This document shows positions 24,104 through 36,550 of a stretch of DNA of 64,000 bases, in pieces. The notes under the pieces were generated by a model. It was not told where the DNA came from. It made no database searches and saw nothing but the letters and a program-made list of their open reading frames with translations. The DNA is taken from positions 8,284,001 through 8,348,000 of the forward strand of contig NC_073354.2 in assembly GCF_027580225.2 (NCBI RefSeq), given 5' to 3'. How positions within the stretch are numbered: the stretch's first letter is position 1; each line of letters opens with the position of its first letter. The position numbers and the translations under genes are program-made. This stretch comes from Misgurnus anguillicaudatus (lineage: Eukaryota > Chordata > Actinopteri > Cypriniformes > Cobitidae).

Positions 24104-24802
24104 GGTTCTCACACCATAGTTAACTTCAAATTCAAGGACCTTTCAATGACTTTCCAGATCCAATACCCTCAAATTCAAGGACTAAATGTGGGGACACATT
24201 TCAAGTGAGAGCAAGGTTACATCGAGTCATCTTTAAAGATACACTGTTACAGTTTTTGAGGGAACTCATGCTGCGTCACTGCAGTGACACTTTGGGGACA
24301 CCTCCAGGGGTAGGTGCGTCTGAATGTGTATATCAAATTCAACCAGTAGTGAGGCTTAACGACAAAGACAGGGTGTCACAGAAGTATATCGCTATCTGAA
24401 ATATTGTCAAAGACGGCATTACAGAGACACAGGAAGTATGGCAAGGGAGACGCAGCGTCTCGTTCCCTTCTCAGGGAACAACAGTTACATACGTAACCCA
24501 AGATAAAAAATTTGTGCCAAACACAACTTTGCAAAAAACATTTTGGTATGAATCAACATTCGCATACAGAAGATATAAGCATTTAAAGCTAACAGTTTAG
24601 CACGTGTGCTTAAAAAGTATTTTTATGATATTATCCTACACTACACAGAGAATAATATGGATTTTTTTCCAGAAAACTTCTTGCATTAAATAGATTCAAG
24701 CACTTTCAATGACCTGCATCTATGTATATATATTACCAAAAACTTCGCAGGGCCTTGATCCCCCCCGATTCACAAACTTTTAAGGACCCGTGGGGACCTT
24801 GA
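24104..24802. repeat. eroded CAGGGTTCTCACACC element
   Basis: Starts CAGGGTTCTCACACC and repeatedly uses TCAAGGAC and TTTCAATGAC phrases; the right side ends near GACCCGTGGGGACCTTGA. It resembles a common fish DNA element, with another insert near 24200-24500. No clean target duplication. Confidence 0.45.
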
Positions 24803-24900
24803 TAGATATCCACACGTTCATCCATCCATGATCCTTCATCTAACCATCCTTTCATTAACATCAATGCATAAATAGATTTTTGAGAGGGCTGCACAATTAA

Positions 24901-25386
24901 CTCTTTCGCCGCCATTGACGAGATATCTCGTTAATCAAGAGAAAACGCTTCCCCGCCAATGACGAGTATTTCCGTCTTTCGGCAATACCGCTATTATTCA
25001 CCAGGTGGTGCCCTTCCGCAACTTTTTAAACCCGAAAGTATTGCCCTACGGCAAGTGGCTGCGTGTCCGTGTCTGTTTTAAAGATCGCTCTGAATGGGAT
25101 CTCTATGAAAAGTCCGTCACAAAAATGGAATGATCTCAGCTTTTTGCTCAAAATGTGGTGTTTTTGCAGAAACCTACCCATATTCAAAAGCTGATTACAA
25201 AAGAACTACTGAAGGTAGGATGAAACGTTTTTTTTTGTTTGAAAGCAGAGGGTCTGTTCTTTTATTTGATATATTGTATGTTTATATATTTAAAGAAGAA
25301 CTTTTTCTGGAAGGCATTAAACTCTTGTGAAAATCATGAAAAACGCTGGCTGGCAACTATTTTTAAAAACGCTGGCGGTGAAAGAG
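24901..25386. mobile_element. TTAA-flanked MITE (CTCTTTCGCCGCCA ends)
   Basis: Left end CTCTTTCGCCGCCA and inverted right end CTCTTTCACCGCCA lie between TTAA copies (24897-24900, 25387-25390). It landed beside a GGGCTGCACAATTAA hAT fragment. Confidence 0.85.
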
Positions 25387-25974
25387 TTAAGACAAAAAAA
25401 GGATAAATGTGAGTTATTTCCCCTGATATTGTATTAACAGTTATCATTTTAATTAATAGTCTTTACATTGTTTCCATTTCATTATCATACCCATATCTAA
25501 CCCTAACCATAACAACCCCCATCTCTTTACATGAACATCACACACTTCTCTTTCTGAACTGTTATATTAGATAAACACTTCCTACGTGTCTCGAACACAA
25601 ACTGTTGTCTGAAAGTTTTATTCATCTATGCTGTTGTTAATTGCTTTGTGACTTCGCGATCAGTCGCTTGATATATGTGATGTAACCAAGTCCTGTTTAG
25701 ACTTGTGTAGTCATTAAAATCAGCTGACGCATACATGGACACACACAGTCCCACACGTACACCATGTAGACTCGATTTTTAAGAAATTAAATCCAAGACC
25801 GTATAATAATACTTTTTCCTATTATTTTCTATTCCTGTTCCCATGCATACTGTAATCATTTGTACTTAACCGTATGTGAAGCTGTATGAAACATCTCACA
25901 CAGTAAATGTGTTATATTTCAGTACGTGAATATTGTACATCTCAAAATGTCAAAAGAGCTTTAAAGGGTAAATA

Positions 25975-26419
25975 TTATGCAAAACCCACTTTTACAAGGT
26001 GTTTTCACATAAATATTTTTGGCAGTGAGTGAACACAACCACTCTACAATGAAAAAATCCCTTTTAAATTCCCATTAAACCAAAGCAGTCTAATTAGACA
26101 TGTTGCTTTGATTATCTTGTTAATGTGATGTCACACTGATTAAGCCCCGCCCACAGACACTGACTGAATCAAATACTTTTCTAAATGTGTTTGTTAGCAT
26201 GTTGTGCAGTTAAATAAACCATTGTCTCAGACTGTATTCACACGAATCAGATCTATTTTTAACCCAAAGCGCTCACTGTCTGTTAGTAAGGGAGGGAGGA
26301 GCTGTAGCTCATTTGCATTTAAAGGTACAGACATGAAAACAGCACTTTTATGCTCCCACCTAAATAGGGTCATTTTGTACATGCTACATCTTGTAAAAAT
26401 GTGAACAATATTTGTCCCT
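25975..26419. mobile_element. TTAA-flanked MITE
   Basis: Left end AGGGTAAATATT and inverted right end AGGGACAAATATT lie between TTAA copies (25971-25974, 26420-26423). Interior phrases GTAGCTCATTTGCATTTAAAG and AGCACTTTTATGC also occur at 31445-31495, so it is related to the 31164-32675 element. Confidence 0.8.
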
Positions 26420-26778
26420 TTAAAGATCTAAACAGGATCCTGTTGTCCAGCAATAAATGCTGTGAACAGAGTAATAATATTCTGCTACACATTCTGAACC
26501 CTAAAACCTCCAATACACATTAAAGCCTCTTGCAATAATGTACCGATGCCCCCCAATAAGCATCTCTAACCATTTGAACATGCATAGAGAGGAAAAGATG
26601 TTGAGGGCCGTTGTCGCCCCAGCAATGCCATTAAAGCCCCAGGTAAACTCATATCTGACAGCAGCGCCGAGAGACTTCACTCGCAGGTAAAGACCAGATC
26701 AACCATTTTCACACTGTGACTTCTGTTGTCAGAAAGCAACCTGTGCTGGTGGACTCTCTAAAACCACAGAATTATGTC

Positions 26779-26806
26779 AGAGAGAGAGAGATAGAGATAG
26801 CGAGAT

Positions 26807-26848
<42 letters not shown>

Positions 26849-26850
26849 AC
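26779..26850. repeat. (GA)n microsatellite
   Basis: About 70 bases of AGAGAG with GATAGA interruptions. Confidence 0.9.
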
Positions 26851-27062
26851 AAGTGTTACAAGCTGCCCTCCAGCTATCAGACACATGGGAATATGACTTT
26901 TAAATAAACACAGTGTTTACATGGCATAATTTTAAGGTGACTGGGCATCTATATTACAACATATACAATATGTGTGTGATTTAGTCAAAATATGATCACT
27001 ACACTGCACAGAAATGCAAAATACCCAAGAAGATCCAGTGGTTCTCATTATTAGGTTCAGGC

Positions 27063-28001
27063 TAGGGATGCTCCGATCGATCGGCCGCCGATCGGTATCG
27101 GCCGATAATGGCATTAAATGACTCGATCGGGGCTCACTAAATCTGCCGATCTCATAAACCGATCTTTCTGTTTACTTTTGTCATCAAAAGAATCCTGAAT
27201 GCGGCTGCAATTAAAGACATTTTTTACGTAGCGCGAGCATTTTTACAACCTGTTGCTCATGTGCAGCGTGCAGATTTGTATGTCTCTCTTTGCCTTTAAA
27301 GAGATATGCGAATTTTCTATGAGGATCGCGCTCCGGTAAACAGCGCGAGGCGTCTTCACATCCCCATCAAACAGCGTATACAACACATTTCTATCACGGA
27401 CAGTTGCGTCCTCATGCCAGGAGTTTCATGTTTGCGTGCGTCTTGAAGTTTTGAGCGTTTAAACTTTTGTTTTCCTCACAGCTGCTTTTCTGCGTTCAGC
27501 CGCCGCCCACACACACAGCAGCCTGTCATCAGTGCACGTGAACACAGCGATCTCTCTCTCTCACGTCTTAAAGCTGCAGTAACCTAATTCATTTCTCAAT
27601 AAAGTCACTCTCTGCTCTTGACTAAAGAATTTTTATACTGCATACGAATGCGTGTATATTTAATTAATACAGTAAAGACTGTGAAGTGTTTTATTTTCAG
27701 TACTTTTAGGAGACATAAGCCTTTTTAAAGCCATATTAAATTTCTCTTTGCAGAATAAATATTTGTGCTTATTTATTTGAGTCTCTACTAAAACAATGAT
27801 ATACCTAATTACTGCAAGTAATATAACAAAGGCAACATCCGTGGTATTATTTTATTTAGAAAGATTGTAACAGTTACAGTCATCAAAGAGCTTGCATATC
27901 AGCTTTAAAAAAATCGGTATCGGAATCGGTATCGGCCGATCACGAAGATTACAAATCGGTGATCGGTATCGGCTGCAAAAATCCTGATCGGAGCATCCCT
28001 A
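27063..28001. mobile_element. non-autonomous hAT element with perfect 8-bp duplication
   Basis: Ends TAGGGATGCTCCGATC in inverted orientation. The flanks are identical GTTCAGGC copies (27055-27062, 28002-28009). Both ends are dense in CGATCGG/ATCGGTATCGG motifs, probable subterminal binding sites. 939 bp, no transposase. Confidence 0.92.
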
Positions 28002-28375
28002 GTTCAGGCGGTTGTTATCTAGGAATAACAGACCCTGGAATGTCACAACTGGCCAATTAGAATCAAGCATTTCGGAGCGCTGTGTAATAAATATATATAA
28101 AATCTATATGCATTTGACCACTCCATATATATATTTATATGCCGGTGTTTAGTGCATGCATGTGCTGGTTTCATGAATACAAAGAATGTGCACAAAAAGT
28201 ATTCTTATCAATTCATGAAAAGAACCACTGTAATCACATAAACTATTTGTGTTTCCAACTATGGAGGCTCAGAAAGCTCTCGGATTTCATAAAAATTATC
28301 TTCCTTTGTGTTCTGAAGATGAACAAACATCTTACAGGTGTGGAGCAACGTGTGACAAAAAATTTAATTCTGTAT

Positions 28376-28430
28376 TTACCGTATTTTTCGGTCTATAAGC
28401 CGTGTTTTTTTCTAGATTTTTTAATATTAC
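28376..28430. repeat. hAT end fragment
   Basis: TACCGTATTTTTCGGTCTAT followed by AAGCCG resembles the terminal repeat of a widespread vertebrate hAT MITE. Only one end is present. Confidence 0.45.
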
Positions 28431-28554
28431 TGTATTGTGTCATGTTAATGAAAACTGAAAAGTGCTCAGTTTTCCACATGTACTTAAAATTAATGTTACG
28501 GATTGCAGACAGCCACAGAACCATTCAATTATTGTACTCATTCAGTAAGAAATA

Positions 28555-28920
28555 TTCAATTAAATTTTATTTATATAGCGCTTTTCACAATACTTAATTG
28601 TTTCAGAGCAGCTTTACATTAACAGAAGCAGTAAAAGCACAGAAAAACGACAGATAGCACAACATAATACACGATAGCATAAGCAGACAAATTTGCTGGG
28701 GCTATGACTCGACATTATAAGCGAGCGTATTACTAATGTAACGTCTAGAAGAGGAAGCTAAGTTAAGCCCAAGAAGGCTGCCTAGGAGAAAAAAAAACCC
28801 CTGGGCTGTTTAGCCGAGGAAATAAAAAAAAGTCCTAGGAGGGAAAAACCCTTGGGAGATATATATGTATATACACACATATAAACGGATAAGGAGATTA
28901 AGCGGAGATTAAGCGGGTTC
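28555..28920. repeat. retroelement-like 3' segment
   Basis: Contains ATTTTATTTATATAGCGCTT then TTCACAATAC, a phrase I associate with 3' ends of fish non-LTR elements, followed by GAGAAAAAAAAACCCCTGGG-like repeats. No reverse transcriptase is recognisable. Confidence 0.4.
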
Positions 28921-29368
28921 TGCCGGTGATCGTTGGTCAGGCATCAGCTGGGCATCACGTTGATATAATGTATTTATTGAAATAAATCACATCCTGTTGT
29001 TTCTATAGAACCACACATTACACATTATTGTGTAATCTGATTAATTGTGTAGTTGCGCTGTTTCAGTGCTCTGATTAAAAGCCAAAACAGAAATCAATGT
29101 GATCTCAATCTTGTGTTGCTGTATTTCATCTATAATATTCAACAGCAGGTCAGATTCGAGTGTATTCATCCAGACATCATTACAGATACTGCACTGAATG
29201 TTTGACATCTCATTTATTTACCAGGACATCATGGGGAATGTGATCAATTTGCTATTTTAAGGAAATGGTGCTTGTACAAAATAAAGCACAGAAGATGAAA
29301 ATAATGGTGTGAGGAAAAAACTAGGAAACTGAATTAAAAACGTGAGCCAGCGGTACCGAACTGTACTC

Positions 29369-29689
29369 TTAATGACTTTCCTCTGGTGGCTCTACAGTAA
29401 AATTAATCTGCAGTAAAATAACAGCTAGAGATTCAGCCCACGGGATGGAAATACACTGAGGTTTACCTTTAACCATCAGTGAAACATAATCTAGTTCATA
29501 TTCAAACAAAATCTCAAAATAAACACCTTTGCTAAAGTATTTTCCTGTAGAAAAATTCACACGGGTCTCCAAAAAAGTTTCATATGAGAAGAACAACAAC
29601 TCAAAGATGCTCTGATTTACCAAAATCCCAAAATCTGAAAGGAAAATATAATAATCATCTCCCCAAAAATACTGGAACAAACACAGCAC
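29369..29689 (-). other. unrecognised open frame of 106 codons
   Basis: A minus-strand frame rich in Phe, Tyr and Leu with no known motif, overlapped by a plus-strand frame. I see no splice sites or start context to support it, so a gene is doubtful; decayed retroelement sequence is possible. Confidence 0.15.
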
Positions 29690-30079
29690 AGACCTTCTTG
29701 AACAGGTGTATAGAGAAAATCTCTGATAAAGTCACAATTCAAAACTCACACAAATCAAATCAAGGCTCGGGTGCTTTACTCAATCAATTCTCTTGCCATC
29801 TTTAAATGGAAAAAATCTAAGTGTTTGGCTTGACGTACAGCTGATGATGTTTACCCCCTCTCTCTCTTTTCCCTTTCAATGTGCAAACCTACAACAAAGA
29901 TAAACTATGCTTCGAAACATAATAGTTATAAATGTGAAATACGCACGAGCTGTGCAAGAGCCAGTAAACAAGGTTTAAGAGGAAAGTAAGCGACAGACAG
30001 AGAGAAAGAGAGAGAGAAAATGTGAATTTAAACAGAGCACTCGGCCAGACTGGCACCAATCTAAATGTAATTGTGTAAA

Positions 30080-30560
30080 TTCAGCCGTTCCACTCAGTTC
30101 TCCCTGTCCGAGTCGAGATAAGCGTGTGATTGGCTGGAAGGAGATGAAAAAAGCCGAGCGTTCCATCTAAAGCCGACCTGGAAAATGGCTTTTGCCAAAA
30201 TAAAAAAATATATGAAAGTTCAAATGCGACTGATGGGGAGAGGGGTTCCTGTTTGAATCTCAATCATTGAGCGAGCGAGCGAGCGGCCGCTCTACTGTGC
30301 CGTCACCGGGGACACAGAGAAGCTGTTGGGTAAATGAAACACAGAAAACCTCTTTTCCGACTCTCTCCGCCCGTTGCTCCGTGCCTCCCCATACGAGCCG
30401 TATATCTGCCATCGCAGAGTCTCGCCACGTTTAATACGGATGCCATGGCAACCCGTGGAGAGAATCGCATCGCAGTGCTCAAATGAAGGCACGGTGCTCT
30501 TACACACAGACCGGATGAGTGTTTGCTCTTGTGCTCGTTCAATTTTTATAAGAAAGCAGG
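30080..30560. other. candidate conserved noncoding block
   Basis: Unique, GC-richer DNA with CpGs (for example GAGCGAGCGAGCGAGCGGCC near 30269) and overlapping frames on both strands. It carries no inverted ends. Possible regulatory DNA. Confidence 0.25.
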
Positions 30561-31528
30561 TATACTGTGCGTGGTTTCCGGAATAATCAGCATATATACA
30601 TGCAATGCTCAACACACACACACAAAGCCTGTAAAAGTGTGAGTGGCACCGATGACAGCAACTTCGCACAATCTCTTGTTTACTTTATTTTCCAATTAAA
30701 TTTCTGAAGAAGCTCCGGGCAATTATTTATGTGCAAATACAACTCGCAGAGGGAGAAAAAAACACTTTGGACTGATGGTGGGCTACAGTAGGAAATAGAG
30801 GATGTTGGTGCTTGTGGCTCTTTCAAAAACTGGAGTTGAACCTGAACCTCCATCTGCTTCAGGGGAGCCCGGAGGCTGTGTTTGGTCCCTTCTGGTATGT
30901 TTGTGTTTAGATATAAGCAGGTGTGCACAACTGAGCAGGACTGGTTAAACAAGACCAATATAAGGTGGCAGATTTTTGTGGCCCACCAATGACAAACATT
31001 CAGTTCCTGCTCAAATCACACAACTGATTTAATAAAGACTGCCGTGTCAGGCGGTCAAACAAACTGGAATAAATGGAAGTACCAAAGTGGCACATTACAG
31101 ATTTAAGCCATGTTCACACTGACGGCGGTTGACAGACACAGTAAGCAGAAGTCAAGAAGTTAAAGGTCACCTAATATGAGAAATTCACTATTATGTTGTT
31201 TGAACATAAGTGTGTGTCGCCCTGTAATTATAAAAATATCCCCACTTTTTTATAAGAACATGCTGTTGGGATGTCACTTTGTGTAGGCTCCGCCCACAAC
31301 TGACCAATGACCACAGTTAGGTCCATCATTTTTATTTTAAATCATCTTCACTTAATTCACTACCAAATGTTTATTTAAAAAAATAAGGTAATTGTCTAAT
31401 TAAAAATTATTTTCAGTGTAGACAACAGTAAACGTGGAGGAAAGCAGCAGCTCATTTGCATTTAAAGACACACAAAAACAGCACTTTTCATGCACACCCC
31501 AAAATGGGCCTTTCAACATGGTATCATA

Positions 31529-32573
31529 CACTCACCTAAAGGATTATTAGGAACACCATACTAATACTGTGTTGCCTTAATTCTACGTGACATTGATTCA
31601 ACAAGGTGCTAAAAGCATTCTTTAAAAATGTTGGCTCATATTGATAGGATAGCATCTTGCAGTTGATCTAGTGCATGAAGCTCCCGTTCCACCACATCCC
31701 AAAGATGCTCTATTGGGTTGAGATCTGGTCACTGTGTGGGCCATTTTAGTACAGTGAACTCATTGTCATGTTCAAGAAACCAATTTGAAATGATTCGAGC
31801 TTTGTGACATGGTGCATTATCCTGAAGTAGCCATCAGAGGATGAGTACATGGTGGTCATAAAGGGATGGACATGGTCAGAAACAATGCTCAGGTAGGCCG
31901 TGGCATTTAAACAATGCCGAATTGGCACTAAGGGGCTTGAAGTGTGCCAAGACAACATCCCCCACACCATTACACCACCACCACCAGCCTGCACAGTGGT
32001 AACAAGGCATGATGGATCCATGTTCTCATTCTGTTTACGCCAAATTTTGACTCTACCATCAGAATGTCTAACAGAAATCGAGACTCATCAGACCAGGCGA
32101 CATTTTTCCAGTCTTCAACTGTTTAATTTTGGTGAGCTCGTGCAAATTGTAGCCTCTTTTTCCTATTTGTAGTGCAGATGAGTGGTACCCGGTGGGGTCT
32201 TCTGCTGTTGTAGCCCATCCGCCTCAAGGTTGTGCGTGTTGTGGCTTCACAAATGCTTTGCTGCATACCTCGGTTGTAACGAGGGGTTATTACAGTCAAA
32301 GTTGCTCTTCTATTAGCTTGAATCAGTCGGCCCATTCTCCTCTGACCTCTAGCATCAACAAGGCATTTTCACCCACAGGACTGCCGCATACTGGATGTTT
32401 TTACCTTTTCACACCATTCTTTGTAAACCCTAGAAATGGTTGTGTGTGAAAATCCCAGTAACTGAGCAGATTGTGAAATACTCCGACTGGCCCGTCTGGC
32501 ACCAACAACCATGCCACGCTCAAAATTGCTTAAATCATTGAACTGGTGTTCCTAATAATCCTTTAGGTGAGTG
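31529..32573 (-). mobile_element. Tc1/mariner-like transposon, defective
   Basis: Inverted ends CACTCACCTAAAGGATTATT (continuing AGGAACACC) lie between TA dinucleotides (31527-31528, 32574-32575), the Tc1/mariner target duplication. Its 1,045 bp length is close to one transposase gene plus short ends. Confidence 0.92.
31650..32530 (-). pseudogene. decayed Tc1-family transposase
   Basis: Minus-strand pieces in different frames match a Tc1-type transposase. First comes a helix-turn-helix region ending in RRMGYNSRRPHRVPL (around 32150-32335). Then comes the catalytic part with GGGGVMVWGMLSW and the DG-x-FRIMHH region (31746-32021), where intact family members have a QQDNAPCH-like catalytic stretch. 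Stops and frame changes separate the pieces, and the catalytic aspartate context is lost. The protein would cut and paste its own element at TA sites; this copy is dead. It is oriented like ptprt but unrelated to it. Confidence 0.85.
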
Positions 32574-32847
32574 TAAATTATCTATAGGGTATTTAGACCT
32601 AAACCTTCACAGGTACATTCTGGGGACACCTGAGACTACTATTATATTTGGAAAAAATGTCATATTAGGTGACCTTTAAGTTTCTGTAAACGAGGAGTGG
32701 ACACTTTGATAATAAAGTAACTACAACTAAAATGAATGACTGTCAATGTGATATCAACTTCACAGAGATACAAACTCACTCGCACAGGGTAAAATGCTCA
32801 TAAAGAATAAAAGAGCAGCAGAAAAAAATATTTATGTTTTGACAAAC

Positions 32848-33141
32848 CTGCACATTTGGTCCTGGTGATGAGAGCAGGTCCAGGCTGGCCGGTTCCTCCC
32901 TCTCCCGGGCGCGTCAGTAACACTCGGATCTCATACTCCGTGTCCGGGTCGAGGTGCCAGAGTTTATAATTGGGCGAGTTGACAGCGTGAGTCTCTGTCC
33001 AGCTCCCAGATGTCATCCTGTACTCCACCTCTTTCAAAATGATGGGACCATCTCCAAATATTGAGTTGGCATTTAACTGGATGAGCAGGTATGTTGGGCC
33101 GACAGCAAGAAGCTGCGGTGGGGCGATGGGTCTCGGGGGCT
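32848..33141 (-). CDS. ptprt: ptprt exon: first fibronectin type III domain
   Basis: A 294-nt exon encoding Glu plus 97 residues, beginning [20 protein letters not shown] and ending LITRTKCA. Features of an FN3 fold are present: the proline-rich A strand, the [17 protein letters not shown] region with its conserved tyrosine, and the [11 protein letters not shown] loop typical of receptor phosphatase FN3-1. The combination [19 protein letters not shown] matches my recollection of PTPRT; PTPRM and PTPRK differ at several of these positions. The acceptor is GTGTCTCTAG and the donor GTTTGTC; both ends are phase 1. The next exon (second FN3) is not found in the remaining 32.8 kb, so the following intron is very long. 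Confidence 0.95.
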
Positions 33142-33891
33142 CTAGAGACACAAAGATAAATCTATACATTAACTGTTTCATGAAGAAAGCCTTATGCGAC
33201 TACTTTTATTGATATTTGCACTTTATTATATGCAATTCCAATCTCTTGGATTTTAAATAATAAAATGTCCATATACCAAAAGAGAGCAATCAGAAGTTAA
33301 CTGAAATCAATTTGTAAATATTACAGCATGTTTACATAGTTAATCAAACTCTTTCATTACACAGAAGTAAGAAAAACACTTTGTTTAGTGACACAGTATT
33401 TTAAGAAACAGGTACAACCGAATGTGAATAATAATGTGATTTAATCCGCAGTACTGCACTGCAGACGAACACATAAGCCATACACTATTACGACACCCGA
33501 GACAATCCAGATGATCCATCAGGAAGGTCTCATGTCTGTGACGGCACCTCTTAGCTGTACATAAAACAAGCTATAATCTATTTTTTACTTTAAGGGAAAA
33601 GCGGAAAGAATTATGCCGTCTTTAGTCGCTCGACTTAGTGGAACGCAAGAAATCTTCTAGAGCTGTGAATCGGCTCATATAATTTTCACATGAAGAGTTT
33701 AGAGATTTTGGACATTAAAAGAAACGCTGTTGAGGACTCTGTGATGTTGAATAAATCATCCAGGATGGAGAAACACACAGAGGAACCTTTAAAACAAGTG
33801 CTAAAGCATATACTGACAAATACACTTGTCTGGGTGACATTTAAAGTCATCATGTAACAGCTATTACAACCGCATTTAATTCAATCGTTAA

Positions 33892-34085
33892 AGAGCACCT
33901 ATTTTCTGATTCACGATTTTACACATTCTTTGTTGTTTAAGTGTGTTAGTACATGTTAAGGATATGCAAAGGTACAAATCACAACGTAAACGATGATGCG
34001 AGCTATCTTCTCCAACTTAAATCTCTTTTCTCGGACTACAACAAACGGATTGTAGGCAACACGGATTGAAGGCAACAGTTTATTT
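33892..34085. repeat. TTAA repeat (AGAGCACCTATT), copy A
   Basis: Begins TTAAAGAGCACCTATTTTC and continues through AAACGATGATGCGAG and GGCAACAGTTTA. Matches 34332-35043 but lacks the latter's internal insert. Confidence 0.7.
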
Positions 34086-34331
34086 CTGTTTTAAAAGCTC
34101 TCTCTCTCTCCAGATGGCTCTTGAACCCTCGATTTGTTTCGGCTAATTAACCGGCTCAGATGAAGCTCAGCATTAGCACATTACACCCATTACATAAATG
34201 CACAAATATTCAAAAACCTTTATGAAAATGCTAAGAGTATACATTTCTAAAACAAACAATGTGAAGAGTATTCATAATGTACACTATTATTCCCAAACGT
34301 AGGGTCAGTCTCTCATTCATTATTTTATTAA

Positions 34332-35043
34332 AGAGCACCTATTGTCCGATTCAAGTTTTTACATTTCCTTTGGTGTGTAAGTGTGTATTTGTACATGTTA
34401 ACGATTTGCAAAAGGTTTATAAATTATAAAACGGGCAGTTTTGGTTCTTCATTCTGATTGGTTGAAACGCGTTCTAAGCCGTGATAAAATACCCCGGTAA
34501 ACCCACGGTTCAGATCGCAGTACATAAGTATTACTGCGCCACTGTTGCTGCGTACTGATTTATGAAAATAAACACCACAATCTTTAATCATATTTTCATT
34601 GTGTCTTTGCTGTGTCTGTGTTGGTTGTGAACTGCGCTCTGTTTCAGTCACACTTGATTCTGAGGAACTACTTTCTTTGGCGGAAGAGTAATATTTGTAC
34701 TAACATAATTACAACTTATTTGTGTTTTATTTTATGAAACCCTGCTATGCATTTGAAGTAATTTATAAACGCAATAAGCCCCATGAAGCAGTGGTGTTAC
34801 AGTGCATTATATAACAGCTAAGGGGGTTTTAGTCGTGTCTAACAAAAATGCACTGGTAACCCACTGCTTCTTGGGGCTTATTGCTTTAGTAAACGATGAT
34901 GCGAGTTATCGTCTCCAGCGTAAATCTCATTTCTTGGACAACAAACACATGGATTGTAGGCAACAGTTTACTTCCTGGGATTGGTGACGTAGTAAAGACC
35001 GACATTATCACAATTCCTCCCGCTTCGAGTCACAGCCTGTAAG
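34332..35043. repeat. TTAA repeat (AGAGCACCTATT), copy B with insert
   Basis: Same start as copy A. It is interrupted by about 470 bp (about 34413-34884) before AAACGATGATGCGAGTTATC resumes. It ends near GAGTCACAGCCTGTAAGTTAA. Confidence 0.65.
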
Positions 35044-35572
35044 TTAACTCCTTAAATTTTATTTTGTGGATGTTCATGTGGTATGTTTAGTTTCTGGACA
35101 AATTAGTTTAATGTTTTCCGATCGTAAAGTTGGCGAGTGCACTTTACACACAACGAGTGCACGTGGAGAGGAATTATCTGAAATGCTTTTGACAACAGAT
35201 AATTATTACAGCAATGTTTCCTGCGTTGAAATTGTTTGCAGATCCAACATCATGATTGTGTTCGCTCTGACAAACACAAAATGTGACTTAAAATGTACAA
35301 TGCAAAAAACGAATGACTCTTTTGAATTGATTTGTTTAAATGAACTGCAAGTCAACCAGTGACTCAGTCTGAGCTCAGTGAATCAAGCAGAGATTAGTGA
35401 AACGGAGGACATGAAAACTTTTTCCTGCACTTAGTAAGGTTTATAAATAAGATTTAGCCCAAATAATCCAAATTGTCGAGTTAATGCTTGTCTACAAAAT
35501 CCTTTAGTTTTGACTGGCATAAGGAAATGCATAAATATCAAAGCAATATTTGATGAAAATATATTTTTGTCA

Positions 35573-35866
35573 ATTATACCACAGGTCTTTTGAATGCTGT
35601 ATGCTGATTGGCTGAGAAATGTTCAGTGAGTATGCATTAATTTCTGATAACTGCACACCTAACTTGTTAAATGTCTTAAAATAGGCACCAGAGCAATGTT
35701 TGTGGTATCCATGGTATAAGAGGAATAATTGACTCCGGTCCTTTGAATTATTCGAAAATAATGCACACCCGCAGTGTAATGGCACTCTGCTTCGCGCCGT
35801 GCCGCGTTGCACCTTGGGTGTGCATTATTTTCTTATAATCCAATGGCCCGTCGTCAATTATTCCTT
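35573..35866. repeat. GGAATAATTGAC repeat with terminal hairpin
   Basis: The right half, 35722-35866, is an inverted repeat: GGAATAATTGACTCCGG with AATAATGCACACCC pairs with GGGTGTGCATTATTTTC and CGTCAATTATTCC. An inverted partial copy is at 2251-2425. Confidence 0.7.
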
Positions 35867-36394
35867 ACATATATTATTATATAAAACTATAATTATTAGA
35901 TCAAGCAAAGGATTAGGATCCTAACAGAACCGTTTATTTTATTAAGCAATGAAGGCAGTAAAAATACTTTTCATTGCTAAAATGGGACAAAAGGAGGACA
36001 GCAAGAGTGCCAGATGATGTTTATGATTATGTACATCATCAGCTATCACCAAAGACTGCAGAACAATGCAAAAGGAACTGTAAATGAAAATCTTATTTGA
36101 TTTTAAACAACTTTTGTGTCTGTTAACACATTAGCTGCTATGTTATATTTCATTCATTTACTAAAATAAAAGTTAATAACTGTAATTTTCTCCAATCATC
36201 TAATTATTAACGCACTTAAATTAAGTTGATTGTAAAGTGTTTGGTTGAGCCGCAAATGTTCGCATGTGATCAGGATGGCACCACCTCATTTCGAGCCAGG
36301 AAAAACCCTGTGTACCTCACATACTCCTATATTATAGTATAGCTATATCGCATTGGACACATTGGAGTTGTTCTGCCCGTGTTATTCACAGCAT

Positions 36395-36550
36395 GCTGAT
36401 GTACGACCATAATGAGGCGTACAAACCAAACGTGAATTTGCACGAGTAGATTACATACAAAGTCAATGCAAAGAGGCGAATAGATGCAAACTCGTGCAGA
36501 GCGATGTAAATTGCGAATTGGGCAGTGAAAATATTCAACAATATTGCATG
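36395..36550 (-). repeat. MITE fragment (GCATTGACTTTGTATGTAAT family)
   Basis: TAGATTACATACAAAGTCAA followed by TGCAAAGA is the complement of the phrase in the copies at 9036 and 48450. Confidence 0.6.

Larger units (their letters stand above)
31164..32675. mobile_element. TTAA-flanked MITE hosting a Tc1-like element
   Basis: Ends AGGTCACCTAATATGA and inverted AGGTCACCTAATATGACA lie between TTAA copies (31160-31163, 32676-32679). A Tc1-like element (31529-32573) is inserted in it; without that insert it would be about 465 bp. Confidence 0.88.
1..32847 (-). other. ptprt: ptprt intron downstream of the FN3-1 exon (partial)
   Basis: Everything from the window start to the FN3 donor lies in one ptprt intron longer than 32.8 kb. 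I searched the minus-strand frames for the second FN3 exon and saw none. The content is repeats (listed separately) between AT-rich DNA. Stretches such as 9260-10380, 17000-19820, 21190-22300, 23100-24100 and 29000-30080 show no gene or element I can name. Very long introns in the ectodomain part are usual for this gene in vertebrates. Confidence 0.85.

Noticed and set aside
28139..28597. 152-codon plus-strand frame
   Set aside because: AT-rich, no motif, crosses the hAT fragment at 28376 and a retroelement-like tail; chance frame.
30292..30669. 125-codon minus frame as an extra exon
   Set aside because: No known domain, overlapping frames on the other strand and no convincing splice pair in phase with ptprt.
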